From the NCBI GenBank assembly GCA_017305055.1, contig JAFKMZ010000012.1, forward strand, positions 1 through 64,000: DNA of 64,000 nucleotides, given 5' to 3'. A program made the translations under genes and the position numbers. The DNA is from Lysobacterales bacterium. Lineage in GTDB: Bacteria > Pseudomonadota > Gammaproteobacteria > Xanthomonadales > Rhodanobacteraceae. Of the stretch, positions 18,302 to 28,756 are shown in pieces. Every line of letters starts with the position of its first letter. Position 1 is the first letter of the stretch. The notes beneath the pieces were generated by a model, which ran no database searches, had not been told where the DNA came from, and worked only from the letters and a program-made list of their open reading frames with translations.

Positions 18302-19942
18302 ATGGCCTTCCTGCAAGACGCCCCACGACTTGCCCACCCGTACCGCAGCGATCCCCTGCTGCCGGGCCTGCTCGACCGGGTGCTGCCGCCCGAACGGCGC
18401 GGGGCGCTGGATGCCGATCTCAACGCACTCGGCGACTACGCGCTCCTCGCTTTCCAGCGCGCGGGCGCCGGCACCCCACGCCAGCCGGTGCTTGCCCAGT
18501 GGGGACCGTGGGGCGAGCGCATCGACCGCATCGAGCTGACTCCGGCCTGGCTGGACGGCCCGCGCATCACCACGGCGTGCCGCGTGCTGAGTTCCGGACA
18601 TGCCGACAGCGAGCATGCGCGGCTGGAGGAATTCGCCCGCGTCTATCTCTACCACCTCGCCAGCGAGTTCTACACCTGCCCGCTGGCGATGACCGATGGC
18701 GCGGCCACCGCGCTCAAGGCCGCGGCCAACCGCGAGCTGATGGCCCGCGCACTGCCGCATTTCCTCAGCGGCGACCCCGCCAGCCTGTGGCTGAGCGGAC
18801 AGTGGATGACGGAGACCATCGGCGGCTCGGACGTCAGCCACAGCGAAACCACGGCGCGCCGCGATGGGACCGGCCAATGGCGGCTGTACGGGCGCAAATG
18901 GTTCAGCTCGGCGGTGGTCGGCGAGGCGGCCCTGGCCCTCGCGCGGCCGGAAGGTGCAGCCGCAGGCAACGACGCGCTGGCGCTCTTCTACACCGAGACC
19001 ATGGACGGTCCGCAACGCCGGCCGGAACTGGTGATCGACCGCCTGAAGGACAAGCTCGGCACGCGCGAGCTGCCCACCGCGGAAATCCATCTGCAGGGTC
19101 TGCCAGCCTGGCCTGTGGGCGAGCTTGCCCACGGCGTGCGGCAGATTGCCCCGGTGCTCAACATCACCCGCACCTGGAACGCAGTCTGCGCCGTGGCGAG
19201 CATGGCGCGCGCGATTGCGCTGGCGCAGGATTACGCGCGACGGCGTCAGGCGTTTGGCCGCCCATTGATCGAACAGCCGCTGCACGCGCACACGCTGGCG
19301 GACATGCATGCCGAGTTTGCCGGCGCGTTTGCGCTGGCGTTCGAGGTGGCCCACCTGCTGGGTCGCGTGGAACATGGTGCCGCGACCGACGACGAAGCCG
19401 CGGCGCTGCGCCTGCTGACACCGCTGGCCAAGCTGTGGACCGGAAAGCTCGCGGTCGCGATCTGCTCGGAGGCGCTGGAATGCTTTGGCGGGGCCGGCTA
19501 CATCGAAGACACCGGCCTGCCGCAATTGCTGCGCGACGCACAGGTCTACCCGATCTGGGAAGGCACGACGAACGTGCTGTCACTGGACAGCCTGCGTGCG
19601 ATCGGCGGCGGCAGCCTCGGCGCGTTGCGTGGCGTCGTCGCCAACTGGGCCAGCGGCACCGAAACCAGGCACGCCGCCGGCCTGATCCAGGACACGCTCG
19701 AGCGAGCGCAGCACTTCGTGGAACAGTCCGCAGGCACGCCGGATGCGCTGCAGGCCGGCGCGCGCGGCCTGGCCCTCACCCTGGCCCGCTGTGCCGCCGC
19801 GGGCCTGCTCGCCCGGCAGGTGACCTGGTCCATGCGCGGGGGGGAGCTGTGGCCTGCCGCCGCGCTGCAGCGCTTCCTCGCCCACGGCCTGGACCGGCTG
19901 GCAGCGCCAGAGGCCGACAACACCGCGCTGCTGCTGCGCTGA
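18302..19942 (+). CDS. AidB-type acyl-CoA dehydrogenase
   Basis: A 546-residue FAD-dependent acyl-CoA dehydrogenase-fold protein. Length and N-terminal region match the AidB subgroup, with PLAMTDGAA near residue 127 and SGQWMTETIGGSDVSHSE in the FAD/substrate domain. GYIEDTGLPQLLRDAQVYPI and EGTTNVLSLDSLRA near residue 400 are characteristic C-terminal features. AidB itself is an alkylation-response protein with weak isovaleryl-CoA dehydrogenase activity. With a thioesterase divergent next door, an acyl-CoA role is equally likely here. No adaptive-response ada site is evident upstream. Confidence 0.85.
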   Translation: MAFLQDAPRLAHPYRSDPLLPGLLDRVLPPERRGALDADLNALGDYALLAFQRAGAGTPRQPVLAQWGPWGERIDRIELTPAWLDGPRITTACRVLSSGHADSEHARLEEFARVYLYHLASEFYTCPLAMTDGAATALKAAANRELMARALPHFLSGDPASLWLSGQWMTETIGGSDVSHSETTARRDGTGQWRLYGRKWFSSAVVGEAALALARPEGAAAGNDALALFYTETMDGPQRRPELVIDRLKDKLGTRELPTAEIHLQGLPAWPVGELAHGVRQIAPVLNITRTWNAVCAVASMARAIALAQDYARRRQAFGRPLIEQPLHAHTLADMHAEFAGAFALAFEVAHLLGRVEHGAATDDEAAALRLLTPLAKLWTGKLAVAICSEALECFGGAGYIEDTGLPQLLRDAQVYPIWEGTTNVLSLDSLRAIGGGSLGALRGVVANWASGTETRHAAGLIQDTLERAQHFVEQSAGTPDALQAGARGLALTLARCAAAGLLARQVTWSMRGGELWPAAALQRFLAHGLDRLAAPEADNTALLLR

Positions 19943-20083
19943 GCCATCGGTTGCGGGAGCGGCACGTCCCAGAGGCGGGCCGGGAAGCCGCCGCGGTGGC
20001 AACAGTGCAGCCGGATGCAGGAAGCGACGGCCGACCGCCAGACGACAGACACGACGTCGGCCGCCGTCCGGCAAGCCAACGTC

Positions 20084-23000
20084 TCAGTGCAGCGCCGCCC
20101 TGGCCCCCGCGACATCCGCATGCAGGCGGGCAACGCCCTCGCGCTCCTGGCTCATGTACGTGTCCGCCGCATCGACCATCGCCGGCGTCGGCGCCACGAA
20201 TGACGCGCTCACCGTGTCCACCAGCCAGGACAGGCGCGCACGCAACTTGCCGGCATACACGAGGGCGCCTTCGTCCGACTGGATCCGCAGATTCACCATC
20301 TCGTCGATATCACGGTTCAAGCCAGCCAGGGCTTGCGCTGCCGCGTTGCTGGAATCGTGCTTGCCGGCGACGGCGTGCTCCAGCTCGCTGCGGGCATCCA
20401 GCGCCTGGTTCAGTGCCGTGCCGAGTTGACCCATCGCGTCCCGGAGCTGCATGAGCAGATCGAAGCGTTGCTGCAGCTGGGCCGGCGTCGTGCCCAGGCG
20501 CGGATCGAGTTTGACCACGAACGGTTGCCGTTGTGTGTGTCCCGCATAGCTCAGCTGGACATAGTACGTACCCGGCACCACTTGCGGACCTACCGGCGGC
20601 CGCGCGCCCTGGCTGTGGGGACTTTCGTAGATGCCCTTGACGTCGACCGCATCCGGATAACGCAGATTCCACAGGAACCGGTTCATTCCCGGATGCAGTT
20701 CAGCCACCTTGGCAGCGCCCTCGCCGGATGTGGGCTTGGTCGCCTTGGGCTGTTGCGGCAGGGTGAAGCTGCGGATCTCCTTGCCTGAGGCATCGGCAAA
20801 GCTCAACTGCACCGGCTGCCTGCCGTTGTAGTCAGCCGGCAGGTGGAAGAACACCGCGGCTCCGGGCGGGAGGTTCTCGCCCGTATTGGGTGCCGCCTGC
20901 GCACCGAACCCGCTCGTGCGGCGCGTCACCAACCAGGTCTGTTGCGGCTTGAACAGATAGGGCGCATCGCTCGCCACCCTGGCTGCACTCAATTGCTCCA
21001 GGAACTGCAGGTTGTCGAGCACCCAGAACGCGCGTCCAAACGTCGAGAGCACCACCGCGTGCTGTTCGGGCTGGATCTCGATATCGGTCACGCGCACCGC
21101 CGGCAGGTTGAGCGAGAGTGGCTGCCAGTGCGCGCCGCCATCCAGGCTCATGTAGACCGTCGCGCTGGTGCCCGCGAACAGCAGGCTGGGATCGTTTGGA
21201 TCCTCGCGCACACTCTCGACATACTGATCCGCGGGCAAGCCCGTGGTGATCGCGGTCCAGTGGCTGCCGGAGTCGGTGGTCTTGTACACGTAGGGATGGA
21301 AGTCATCCCACTGGTAGCGGCTGGCCGACACATAGACCGTGCCCTCCTTCGAATGCGAGGGTTCGATGCTGGTGATGGTGGACGAGGCCGGCAACTGCGG
21401 CGGGCGCACACCCTGCCAATGGCCGCCGGCGTCCGTGGTGAGGTGCACGAGACCATCATCCGAGCCCGTCCAGATGACCTTGTCGCTCAGCGGAGAGAAG
21501 GCAATCGAGGAAAGCGTGCCGAAGACCTCCTCGCCGGTCACGTCCGCGCTGATCGGACCACCCGGACGCTGCTGCCTGCTCTTGTCATTGCGCGTGAGGT
21601 CGGGGCTGATGACCTTCCAGTGGACGCCCTGGTCCAGGGTCTCAAACACCACGTTGGCGCCCAGCAGCAACTCCTTCGGGTTGTGCGGGGCAAACACCTT
21701 AGGGTGGTACCACCAGCCAAAGCGATACTTGGTCTCGGTCGCCGCCGAGCCGAAGTTCCATTGCCCCCACGCGGGGACCTGGGTGGCCAGCCCCGTCCGC
21801 CGGTCCTCCCGCCACTCCTGCGTGTAGTAGCCGCTGCCGTAGGTGATCCAGGGCTGCCCCGGCGTCGGGACGACCCAGCTCGCTTCCCCGCCCTTCACGC
21901 TGCGCCAGACGGCCGGGATCCCGCCTGCCGGAACCGCACTCGGCGCATACACCGAACCACGATCCTGCTGTGCGCCGTAGATGCGGAACGGAAACTGGTT
22001 GTCGAGATTCGCGTGATAGAACTGCCCGGTTGGCTGGTTGTCCTCGGTGCTCCAGGTCTTGCCGCCATCCAGCGACACGGTGGCGCCGCCATCGTTGCCT
22101 TCGATCAGGATCTGCGGATGGTCGGGATTGATCCAGAACGCGTGGTTGTCGCCGTGCGGCGGCTTGAGCTTGCTGAGGGTCTTGCCGGCGTCGTGCGAGA
22201 CGAACACATCGGCATTGGGCAGATAAATGGTGTCGGCATCCTTGGGATCGACGAAGACGCGTGCGTAGTAGAAGGCGCGCTGCGTGATATCCAGGCTGTT
22301 GTTCATCAGCGTCCAGGTCTGGCCGCCGTTGTCCGAGCGGAATAAACCTCCGGGCTTGCCCGGAACGCTGGTCTTGGCCTGCACCAGTGCATAGACGACA
22401 TTGGGCGCGCCCGGCGCCACGGCCAGGCCCACCTTGCCGAAGATGCCGGTCGGCAAGCCCTGGTTGTGCGTGATGTTGACCCAATGCGCGCCGCCATCGG
22501 TGGTCTTGTAGATGCCGCTCCCCGGGCCACCGCTGGAAAGTGTCCAGGGCCGTCGGTAGGCCTCCCACATCGCGGCATAAACCACCTGCGGATTGGCCGG
22601 ATCCATCGCCATGGTGATGGCTCCGGTCTTATCGTTGACATACAGGACCTTGTTCCAGGTCTTGCCGCCATCGGTGCTCTTGAATACGCCGCGCTCGGGA
22701 TTTGGCCCATAGAAATGTCCGAGTGCCGCCACGTACAGCACATCGGGGTTCCTGGGATCGACGAGGATCCAGCTGATGATGTGGGTATTGCCCAAACCGA
22801 TGAAGGCCCAGGTCTTTCCGGCATCCGTGGACTTGTACATTCCCTCACCGGTCAGGAAGGTGTTGCGCGGGGCAGAATCACCGGTGCCGGCGTAGATGAT
22901 GTCCGGGTTGGAGGGCGCCACGGCAATGGCGCCGATATTGTTGTTCCTGAAATATTTGTCGCTGATGTTTTTCCAGTTGTGCCCGTAATCCTCCGTCTTC

Positions 23001-23218
23001 CATACGCCGCCCCCGGCATACGCCGCGTAATAAAGACTTGGCTGCGCGGCGACGCCGGCCACACTGGTCACGCGCCCGCCGAGATAGGGCCCCACGCTGC
23101 GCCAGTGCAAGGCACTGGTCAATTCATTGGCCGGCACCGTCGCCGCACATGCGGCCGACACGACCAGCAACAAGGCGGCAGCCAGCAATACGTGCAGCAC
23201 ACGGCTTGACATGGACAT
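20084..23218 (-). CDS. Secreted BNR/VPS10-like beta-propeller protein
   Basis: A 1044-residue exported protein. The ATG at 23218 (GAGAGA 7 nt upstream; a second ATG at 23212) opens a signal peptide ending SAACAA. From about residue 40 to 720 there are many BNR/sortilin-type repeats of the form S-x-D-x-G-x-T-W (KSTDAGKTWAFIG, RSDNGGQTWTLM, KTTDSGSHWTAI), predicting two seven-bladed propellers. The C-terminal ~300 residues include a beta-sandwich-like region (GTYYVQLSYAGHTQRQPFVV) and a helical tail. Close relatives are annotated as glycosyl hydrolases or VPS10-domain proteins, but catalytic residues are not evident. Periplasmic or secreted; ligand unknown. Confidence 0.85.
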   Translation of the reverse strand: MSMSSRVLHVLLAAALLLVVSAACAATVPANELTSALHWRSVGPYLGGRVTSVAGVAAQPSLYYAAYAGGGVWKTEDYGHNWKNISDKYFRNNNIGAIAVAPSNPDIIYAGTGDSAPRNTFLTGEGMYKSTDAGKTWAFIGLGNTHIISWILVDPRNPDVLYVAALGHFYGPNPERGVFKSTDGGKTWNKVLYVNDKTGAITMAMDPANPQVVYAAMWEAYRRPWTLSSGGPGSGIYKTTDGGAHWVNITHNQGLPTGIFGKVGLAVAPGAPNVVYALVQAKTSVPGKPGGLFRSDNGGQTWTLMNNSLDITQRAFYYARVFVDPKDADTIYLPNADVFVSHDAGKTLSKLKPPHGDNHAFWINPDHPQILIEGNDGGATVSLDGGKTWSTEDNQPTGQFYHANLDNQFPFRIYGAQQDRGSVYAPSAVPAGGIPAVWRSVKGGEASWVVPTPGQPWITYGSGYYTQEWREDRRTGLATQVPAWGQWNFGSAATETKYRFGWWYHPKVFAPHNPKELLLGANVVFETLDQGVHWKVISPDLTRNDKSRQQRPGGPISADVTGEEVFGTLSSIAFSPLSDKVIWTGSDDGLVHLTTDAGGHWQGVRPPQLPASSTITSIEPSHSKEGTVYVSASRYQWDDFHPYVYKTTDSGSHWTAITTGLPADQYVESVREDPNDPSLLFAGTSATVYMSLDGGAHWQPLSLNLPAVRVTDIEIQPEQHAVVLSTFGRAFWVLDNLQFLEQLSAARVASDAPYLFKPQQTWLVTRRTSGFGAQAAPNTGENLPPGAAVFFHLPADYNGRQPVQLSFADASGKEIRSFTLPQQPKATKPTSGEGAAKVAELHPGMNRFLWNLRYPDAVDVKGIYESPHSQGARPPVGPQVVPGTYYVQLSYAGHTQRQPFVVKLDPRLGTTPAQLQQRFDLLMQLRDAMGQLGTALNQALDARSELEHAVAGKHDSSNAAAQALAGLNRDIDEMVNLRIQSDEGALVYAGKLRARLSWLVDTVSASFVAPTPAMVDAADTYMSQEREGVARLHADVAGARAALH

Positions 23219-23462
23219 CGGAATATCTCTCGTGAAGCGTGGGGAGGAGCAGGCGGAACACGCGGAACCGCACGGGGACCGTACTGCGACGACGCCCCTG
23301 CTCAATGTGCTGGAAGTCATAAGCGGCCGCCGCCCAGCCACCACAGATCGAGGCCACGGCAGCCGGGAGTCCGCGCACGGATCGGGCGCCAGGCGCCGGC
23401 ACCCCTCACATGGCGATGCCGGCACAGGCTAAACTGCAGGCACTTCCCGTGTGCCAGGCACC

Positions 23463-23954
23463 ATGCAGCATCTGACGATCATCACCACCGGCGGCACCAT
23501 CGACAAGATCTACTTCGACGCGAAGTCGGACTACAAGATCGGTGCGCCGCAAATCGGCGACATCCTGACCCAGCTCGGGGTCGGCTTCGAGTTCACCATC
23601 GTCCCGCTCATGCGCAAGGACAGCCTGCAGATGGAACCCGAGGACCGCGCCCTGGTGCGCGCCACGATCGAACGGCAGACCGACCGGCACGTGCTGGTCA
23701 CGCACGGCACCGACACCATGGTGGACACCGCGAGGGAGCTGGCCAGCATCAGGGACAAGGTGATCGTGTTGACCGGCGCACTGAATCCGGCGCGCTTCCA
23801 GGGCTCGGACGCGGTCTTCAACATTGGCTGCGCGGTGGCCGCGGTGCAGACCTTGCCCGCGGGCGTCTACATCACGATGAACGGCCGCGTCTGGGACCCC
23901 GCCAAGGTGCGCAAGAACCGCGCCGCCAACCGCTTCGAGGAGGCAGGCGGCTGA
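23463..23954 (+). CDS. Single-domain asparaginase-like protein
   Basis: A 163-residue protein equivalent to the N-terminal domain of L-asparaginase. It carries both catalytic triads: TTGGTID at the N-terminus (first Thr) and THGTDTM (second Thr, with Asp). The protein ends after VRKNRAANRF, so the C-terminal domain that completes the asparaginase dimer interface is absent; type I/II enzymes are about 330 residues. Short stand-alone homologues are known in bacteria, so this is likely a real family and not a truncation. Activity is uncertain. A GTG at 23451 could add four residues. It converges on sufT. Confidence 0.8.
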   Translation: MQHLTIITTGGTIDKIYFDAKSDYKIGAPQIGDILTQLGVGFEFTIVPLMRKDSLQMEPEDRALVRATIERQTDRHVLVTHGTDTMVDTARELASIRDKVIVLTGALNPARFQGSDAVFNIGCAVAAVQTLPAGVYITMNGRVWDPAKVRKNRAANRFEEAGG

Positions 23955-24002
23955 GGCGCGGCACCTCCGCCACGCTGCCAGTCGGAATGGGAGCTGCCGC
24001 GC

Positions 24003-24560
24003 TCAGACCATGCCGGTTTCGAGGCGCGCCTCGTCGGACATCATCTCGTAGCTCCAGGGCGGATCGAACACCAGGTCGACGTCGGCCTTGACCAGGGTCG
24101 GGATCATCAGCAGCTTGGTGCGTGCGTCCTCGACCAGGATGTCGCCCATGCCGCAGCCTGGCGCCGTCAGGGTCAGCTTGACGTAGACCGTGCGGTCGCC
24201 GTTGGGCAGCTGTTCCATGCTGAGGTCGTAGACGAGGCCGAGATCGACCACGTTGACCGGGATCTCCGGGTCGAACACCGCGCGCAACTGCTCCCAGGCC
24301 AGCTTCTCCACGTCGGCGGTGGTGGCGTTCGGCGGCAACTCCAGCGGTGGCGGCGGTTCCTTGCCCAGCGCATCGGCATCGTCGCCGGCCACGCGGAACA
24401 GGTTGCCCTCCACGTACACGGTGAAGCTGCCTCCCAGCGCCTGGGTGATGTAGCCGATCTGCCCGGCCGGCAACACCACCTCTTCGCCTTGCGGCACCAT
24501 CACGGCGTCGCAATCGCGCACCAGGGTGAAGGGTTCGCTGTTCAAACTGAAACCGCCCAT
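24003..24560 (-). CDS. sufT: Fe-S cluster assembly protein SufT
   Basis: A 185-residue SufT-type protein with the DUF59/MIP18 domain. The C-terminal half holds VFDPEIPVNVVDLGLVYDL and the invariant cysteine segment LTAPGCGMGDIL; the N-terminal ~75 residues form the SufT-specific beta-rich extension (VVLPAGQIGYITQALGGSF). SufT is an accessory maturation factor for Fe-S proteins. In many relatives it lies in the suf operon, but no sufBCDS is visible here, so it is an orphan copy. The ATG at 24560 has GGTGAT about seven nt upstream. It converges on the asparaginase-like gene. Confidence 0.88.
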   Translation of the reverse strand: MGGFSLNSEPFTLVRDCDAVMVPQGEEVVLPAGQIGYITQALGGSFTVYVEGNLFRVAGDDADALGKEPPPPLELPPNATTADVEKLAWEQLRAVFDPEIPVNVVDLGLVYDLSMEQLPNGDRTVYVKLTLTAPGCGMGDILVEDARTKLLMIPTLVKADVDLVFDPPWSYEMMSDEARLETGMV

Positions 24561-24760
24561 GCGTATCACCAGCCAGTTGCCGACCCGGGGTTGGCCCCGC
24601 GTCAAAGTTTCTATTATGCAAAGGGCTGCGCCGCTTTGCTTGTCCCAGATCAGGCCATCGCCGCCGCCTGGCGCACGAAGCCCGCACGCGCGCACGCTAT
24701 GATGGCGACCTTTCGCCAGGAAATCCGCATGCCAATCCACACCGCAGCCCAGCAGTCCTG

Positions 24761-25219
24761 ATGCGCCTGCGCTGGCTTCTCACCGGCATGTCGGCACTCC
24801 TCAGCATCCTCACGCTGGGCCTGTCGGCAGGCGTGGCCTGGCTGGTGGCGACGCTGTATTTCCGTCAGCCACCGGAGGTCTTCGCCCCGCTCGTGGGCCT
24901 GCTGCTGGCCTGGGCCCTGCGCGCGACCACGCGTGCGCCGGGGTTGACCTGCGCCACGGTGGCCGTGCTGTCCACGCTGCTGGCTGCCTTGTGTGTGGAC
25001 GTGGTGTTCGTCGGCCTGCAATTGGCCGGCTCGATGGGCATCAGCCTGCGCCAGGCGCTGGGCGCCGCCGGGCCCGGCATGCTGTGGGCGCTGGTGCGGC
25101 TGGGCGTGCCTGCCGGCGCATTGGCCTGGTATGGCGCCGCGGTGGTCCTGGCCGTGGTCGTCGCGCTGCCGCCGCTGCGCAGACGCAAAGGGGACGGCGG
25201 CAATCAGGTCAAGGCCTGA
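24761..25219 (+). CDS. Small hydrophobic membrane protein of unknown function
   Basis: A 152-residue protein with four predicted transmembrane segments (about residues 8-32, 44-62, 66-92 and 108-137) and a basic C-terminus. I recognise no domain. The ATG at 24761 overlaps the stop of a tiny upstream frame (ATGA), which is not itself convincing. A strong intrinsic terminator begins inside its last codons, supporting it as a real transcribed gene. It is convergent with pntB. Confidence 0.65.
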   Translation: MRLRWLLTGMSALLSILTLGLSAGVAWLVATLYFRQPPEVFAPLVGLLLAWALRATTRAPGLTCATVAVLSTLLAALCVDVVFVGLQLAGSMGISLRQALGAAGPGMLWALVRLGVPAGALAWYGAAVVLAVVVALPPLRRRKGDGGNQVKA

Positions 25220-25239
25220 TTGCCGCCGCCCCCTTTTGT
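25196..25239 (+). terminator. Intrinsic terminator after the membrane-protein gene
   Basis: A perfect 13-bp stem (25196-25208 with 25215-25227), a 6-nt loop, then GCCCCCTTTTGTT. The stop codon of the upstream gene lies within the second arm. It sits between convergent genes and could serve pntB less well, because the T tract is only on the plus side. Confidence 0.85.
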
Positions 25240-25248
25240 TCTCCCGCC

Positions 25249-26723
<1,475 letters not shown>

Positions 26724-26727
<4 letters not shown>

Positions 26728-27029
26728 GGCTTTTTCTCCCCTGCCGGCGCCTTGCTGGACTTGAACATCTCCAGCATGCGTTCGGTGACCACGTAGCCTC
26801 CGGCAACGTTGCCCGCGGCCAGCAGGACCGCCACCACGCCGATGGCAATCTCGACCGGGCCCACCGCATGGCCCAGGGCCACCATGGCTCCGACCAGGAC
26901 GATGCCATGCACGAAATTCGAGCCGGACATCAGCGGCGTATGCAGGATCACCGGCACGCGGGCGATGATCTCGTATCCGGTGAATGCCGCCAGCATGAAG
27001 ATGTACAGTGCCAAGAATCCATCGATCAT
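26724..27029 (-). CDS. pntAB: NAD(P) transhydrogenase, alpha subunit part 2
   Basis: A 101-residue membrane subunit carrying the short dII segment of the split alpha chain: three transmembrane helices, with SGSNFVHGIVLVGAMVALG as the family signature. The split form (PntAA, PntAB, PntB) is typical of Xanthomonadales and alphaproteobacteria. The ATG at 27029 starts MIDGFLALYIFML. It is separated from pntAA by about 1.7 kb containing three plus-strand genes, so it and pntB need their own promoter, between 27030 and 27121 or inside the divergent sigma gene. Confidence 0.94.
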
Positions 27030-27121
27030 GACCGCCCTCGCTGATATCCCCGATGTCCGTGCATCATACGGATGTGCGTCAACCCACGCGAGCATGCCGC
27101 GTTGAACCAGAAGCAGCCCAC

Positions 27122-27760
27122 ATGATGGAGTCGAAGCATGCCGCCGATGGCGATACGGACGGGAACACCGTGAACGCGGCAGTTGGCGCCCTGACCGCGG
27201 CGCCACTCGAAGGCGCCGTCGAGCGGGTATCGGCAACCTCGCTGAACGCGTTCCTGGCCCAGATCGAGCACCGTGCCTTCCGCCTGGCCGAAATGCAGCT
27301 GCGCCAGCGCGAGGACGCGATGGATGCGGTACAGGACGCCATGTTGCGCCTGGCCCAGCACTACCGGGACAAGCCGCCGGAAGAATGGGCGCCGTTGTTC
27401 TGGGGCATCCTGCGCCGGCGCATCGTCGACCTGCAGCGCCGGCGCAAGGTGCGCTCGATCGTCGTCGGCTGGCTTGGCGGCGGGCAGGATGGCAATGGCG
27501 ACGAACTCCCGGTGTGGGATCCGGCCGACCAGGGCCCCGGGCCGCTGGACCAGCTTGGCGACGCCCAGGCCTACGCCGCGATGAGCGTCGCGGTGCGCAA
27601 GCTGCCGCGACGCCAGCGCGAGGCGTTCATGTTCCGCATCCTGGAGGGGCTGGACGTGGCCGACACGGCGCGCGCCATGCACTGCTCCCAGGGCAGCGTC
27701 AAAACGCATCTGTCGCGCGCCATGCAACACCTGCGCGATCAACTGGAGGATTGGCGATGA
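27122..27760 (+). CDS. Sigma-70-family (ECF-like) RNA polymerase sigma factor
   Basis: A two-region sigma factor of about 212 residues. Region 2 includes FRLAEMQLRQREDAMDAVQDAMLRL (25 residues apart in sense, shown here by its core REDAMDAVQDAMLRL), and region 4 has LPRRQREAFMFRILEGLD and MHCSQGSVKTHLSRAM as the DNA-binding helix-turn-helix. Start choice is weak: ATGs at 27122 and 27125 lack a clear Shine-Dalgarno, and an upstream start at 27053 overlaps the pntAB 5' end. The stop overlaps the DUF3619 start (ATGA). This sigma/DUF3619/DUF3106 trio recurs in Xanthomonadales; its regulon is unknown. Confidence 0.85.
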   Translation: MMESKHAADGDTDGNTVNAAVGALTAAPLEGAVERVSATSLNAFLAQIEHRAFRLAEMQLRQREDAMDAVQDAMLRLAQHYRDKPPEEWAPLFWGILRRRIVDLQRRRKVRSIVVGWLGGGQDGNGDELPVWDPADQGPGPLDQLGDAQAYAAMSVAVRKLPRRQREAFMFRILEGLDVADTARAMHCSQGSVKTHLSRAMQHLRDQLEDWR

Positions 27761-28146
27761 GCGCCCATGACACCCACCTGGCACAGCGTGCCCACGAGCT
27801 CTACGGCAAAGCCGCCGAACGGCTCGATCCGGCCGTCGGCACACGCCTGCAGGCCGCGCGCCTGCGCGCCCTGACGGCAGCCCACGCCGGGGAGCGCCGC
27901 CACTTCGGCAGCGGCGCACGGTGGCTGATTCCCAGCGGCGCGTGCGCCGCGGTCGTCCTCGCCGCAGTGACGCTGTGGCAACCCATGCAGCCACCGCTGC
28001 CAGCCGGAACCGCCGGCACCGCGCAAGGCAGTGATTTGGACAACGAGCTGCCGCCGGATGCGGCGCAAACCGACCCTGTGCTGTACCAGAACCTGGATTT
28101 CTACGGGTGGCTGGCCAGCACCGACCAGACCGCCGGGAGGCACTGA
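27757..28146 (+). CDS. DUF3619-like single-pass membrane protein (possible anti-sigma partner)
   Basis: A 129-residue protein with a soluble N-terminal ~55 residues (HLAQRAHELYGKAAERLDPA), one transmembrane helix at about residues 58-78 (LIPSGACAAVVLAAVTLW) and a short external tail. GGAGGA lies 7 nt upstream of the ATG, and the start overlaps the sigma-factor stop. The topology and coupling suggest an anti-sigma or sigma-modulating role; that is inference, since no ZAS or RsiW motif is visible. Confidence 0.75.
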   Translation: MSAHDTHLAQRAHELYGKAAERLDPAVGTRLQAARLRALTAAHAGERRHFGSGARWLIPSGACAAVVLAAVTLWQPMQPPLPAGTAGTAQGSDLDNELPPDAAQTDPVLYQNLDFYGWLASTDQTAGRH

Positions 28147-28153
28147 GCCCGCC

Positions 28154-28693
28154 GTGAAGCCGTCCCGCCCACTCGTCTGCGCCCTGTTTGTCCTCGCCCT
28201 GGGTTGTGGCGTCGGCGCACCGCCGGCGGCGGCCCAACGCGCGCCGGCCTCCGCCACCTCGGCGACTCCACACCCGTGGAGCACGCTCAGCCCGGAACAA
28301 CGCGACCTGCTTGCACCCATGCAACCACGCTGGGACAGCATCCCGCCACGGCACCAGGCGCATATGCTCGAACGCGCCAAACGCTGGGAAACATTTGGCC
28401 CGGAAGAGCAGGCTGCCGTGCGCAAGCACCTGCAGCATTGGGAGCAGATGACGCCGGACGAACGCAGCCGCGCCCGCGACAATCAACGCAAGTTCCGCGA
28501 GCTTTCGCCCGCGCAGCGCGCGCAGCTGCACGAAACATTCAAGCGTTTCCAGCAATTGCCCCCTGCCGAGCGTGACAAATTGTTGCGTGAATGGCGTGCC
28601 ATGCCGCCCAAGCAGCGCCTGCGCTGGTCGATGCCGGCCAGTGCCGGCTCGGCCCCCGTTCCGCCTGCCCCGTCAGCTCCGGTACCGCGTTGA
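28154..28693 (+). CDS. DUF3106 domain secreted protein
   Basis: A 179-residue exported protein beginning at a GTG (28154). The signal peptide ends near PPAAAQ. The mature part is built of repeated helical units of the form L-x-P-x-x-R/Q with alternating W and P (WSTLSPEQRDLLAP, WEQMTPDERSRARD, FRELSPAQRAQLHE, FQQLPPAERDKLLR), the hallmark of DUF3106. It closes the sigma/DUF3619/DUF3106 operon. A periplasmic sensing or stress role is inferred only from its neighbours. A strong bidirectional terminator follows. Confidence 0.82.
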   Translation: MKPSRPLVCALFVLALGCGVGAPPAAAQRAPASATSATPHPWSTLSPEQRDLLAPMQPRWDSIPPRHQAHMLERAKRWETFGPEEQAAVRKHLQHWEQMTPDERSRARDNQRKFRELSPAQRAQLHETFKRFQQLPPAERDKLLREWRAMPPKQRLRWSMPASAGSAPVPPAPSAPVPR

Positions 28694-28704
28694 TCCGCAT
28701 TGAT

Positions 28705-28748
28705 GGGGACGGGGCAAATCAGCTTGCAACCCGATTTGCCCCGTCCCC
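28705..28748. terminator. Bidirectional hairpin between DUF3106 and pntAA
   Basis: A perfect 16-bp stem (28705-28720 with 28733-28748) around a 12-nt loop separates two convergent genes. The stem reads GGGGACGGGGCAAATC. Only short T runs flank it. It likely ends transcription from both sides. The sequence also resembles dispersed palindromes of high-GC genomes, so it may be a resident repeat. Confidence 0.7.
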
Positions 28749-28756
28749 TTGGTCCC

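Noticed and set aside
20843..22345. A 500-codon plus-strand frame opposite the BNR protein
   Set aside because: It is a shadow of the beta-propeller gene, with no domain and no ribosome site.
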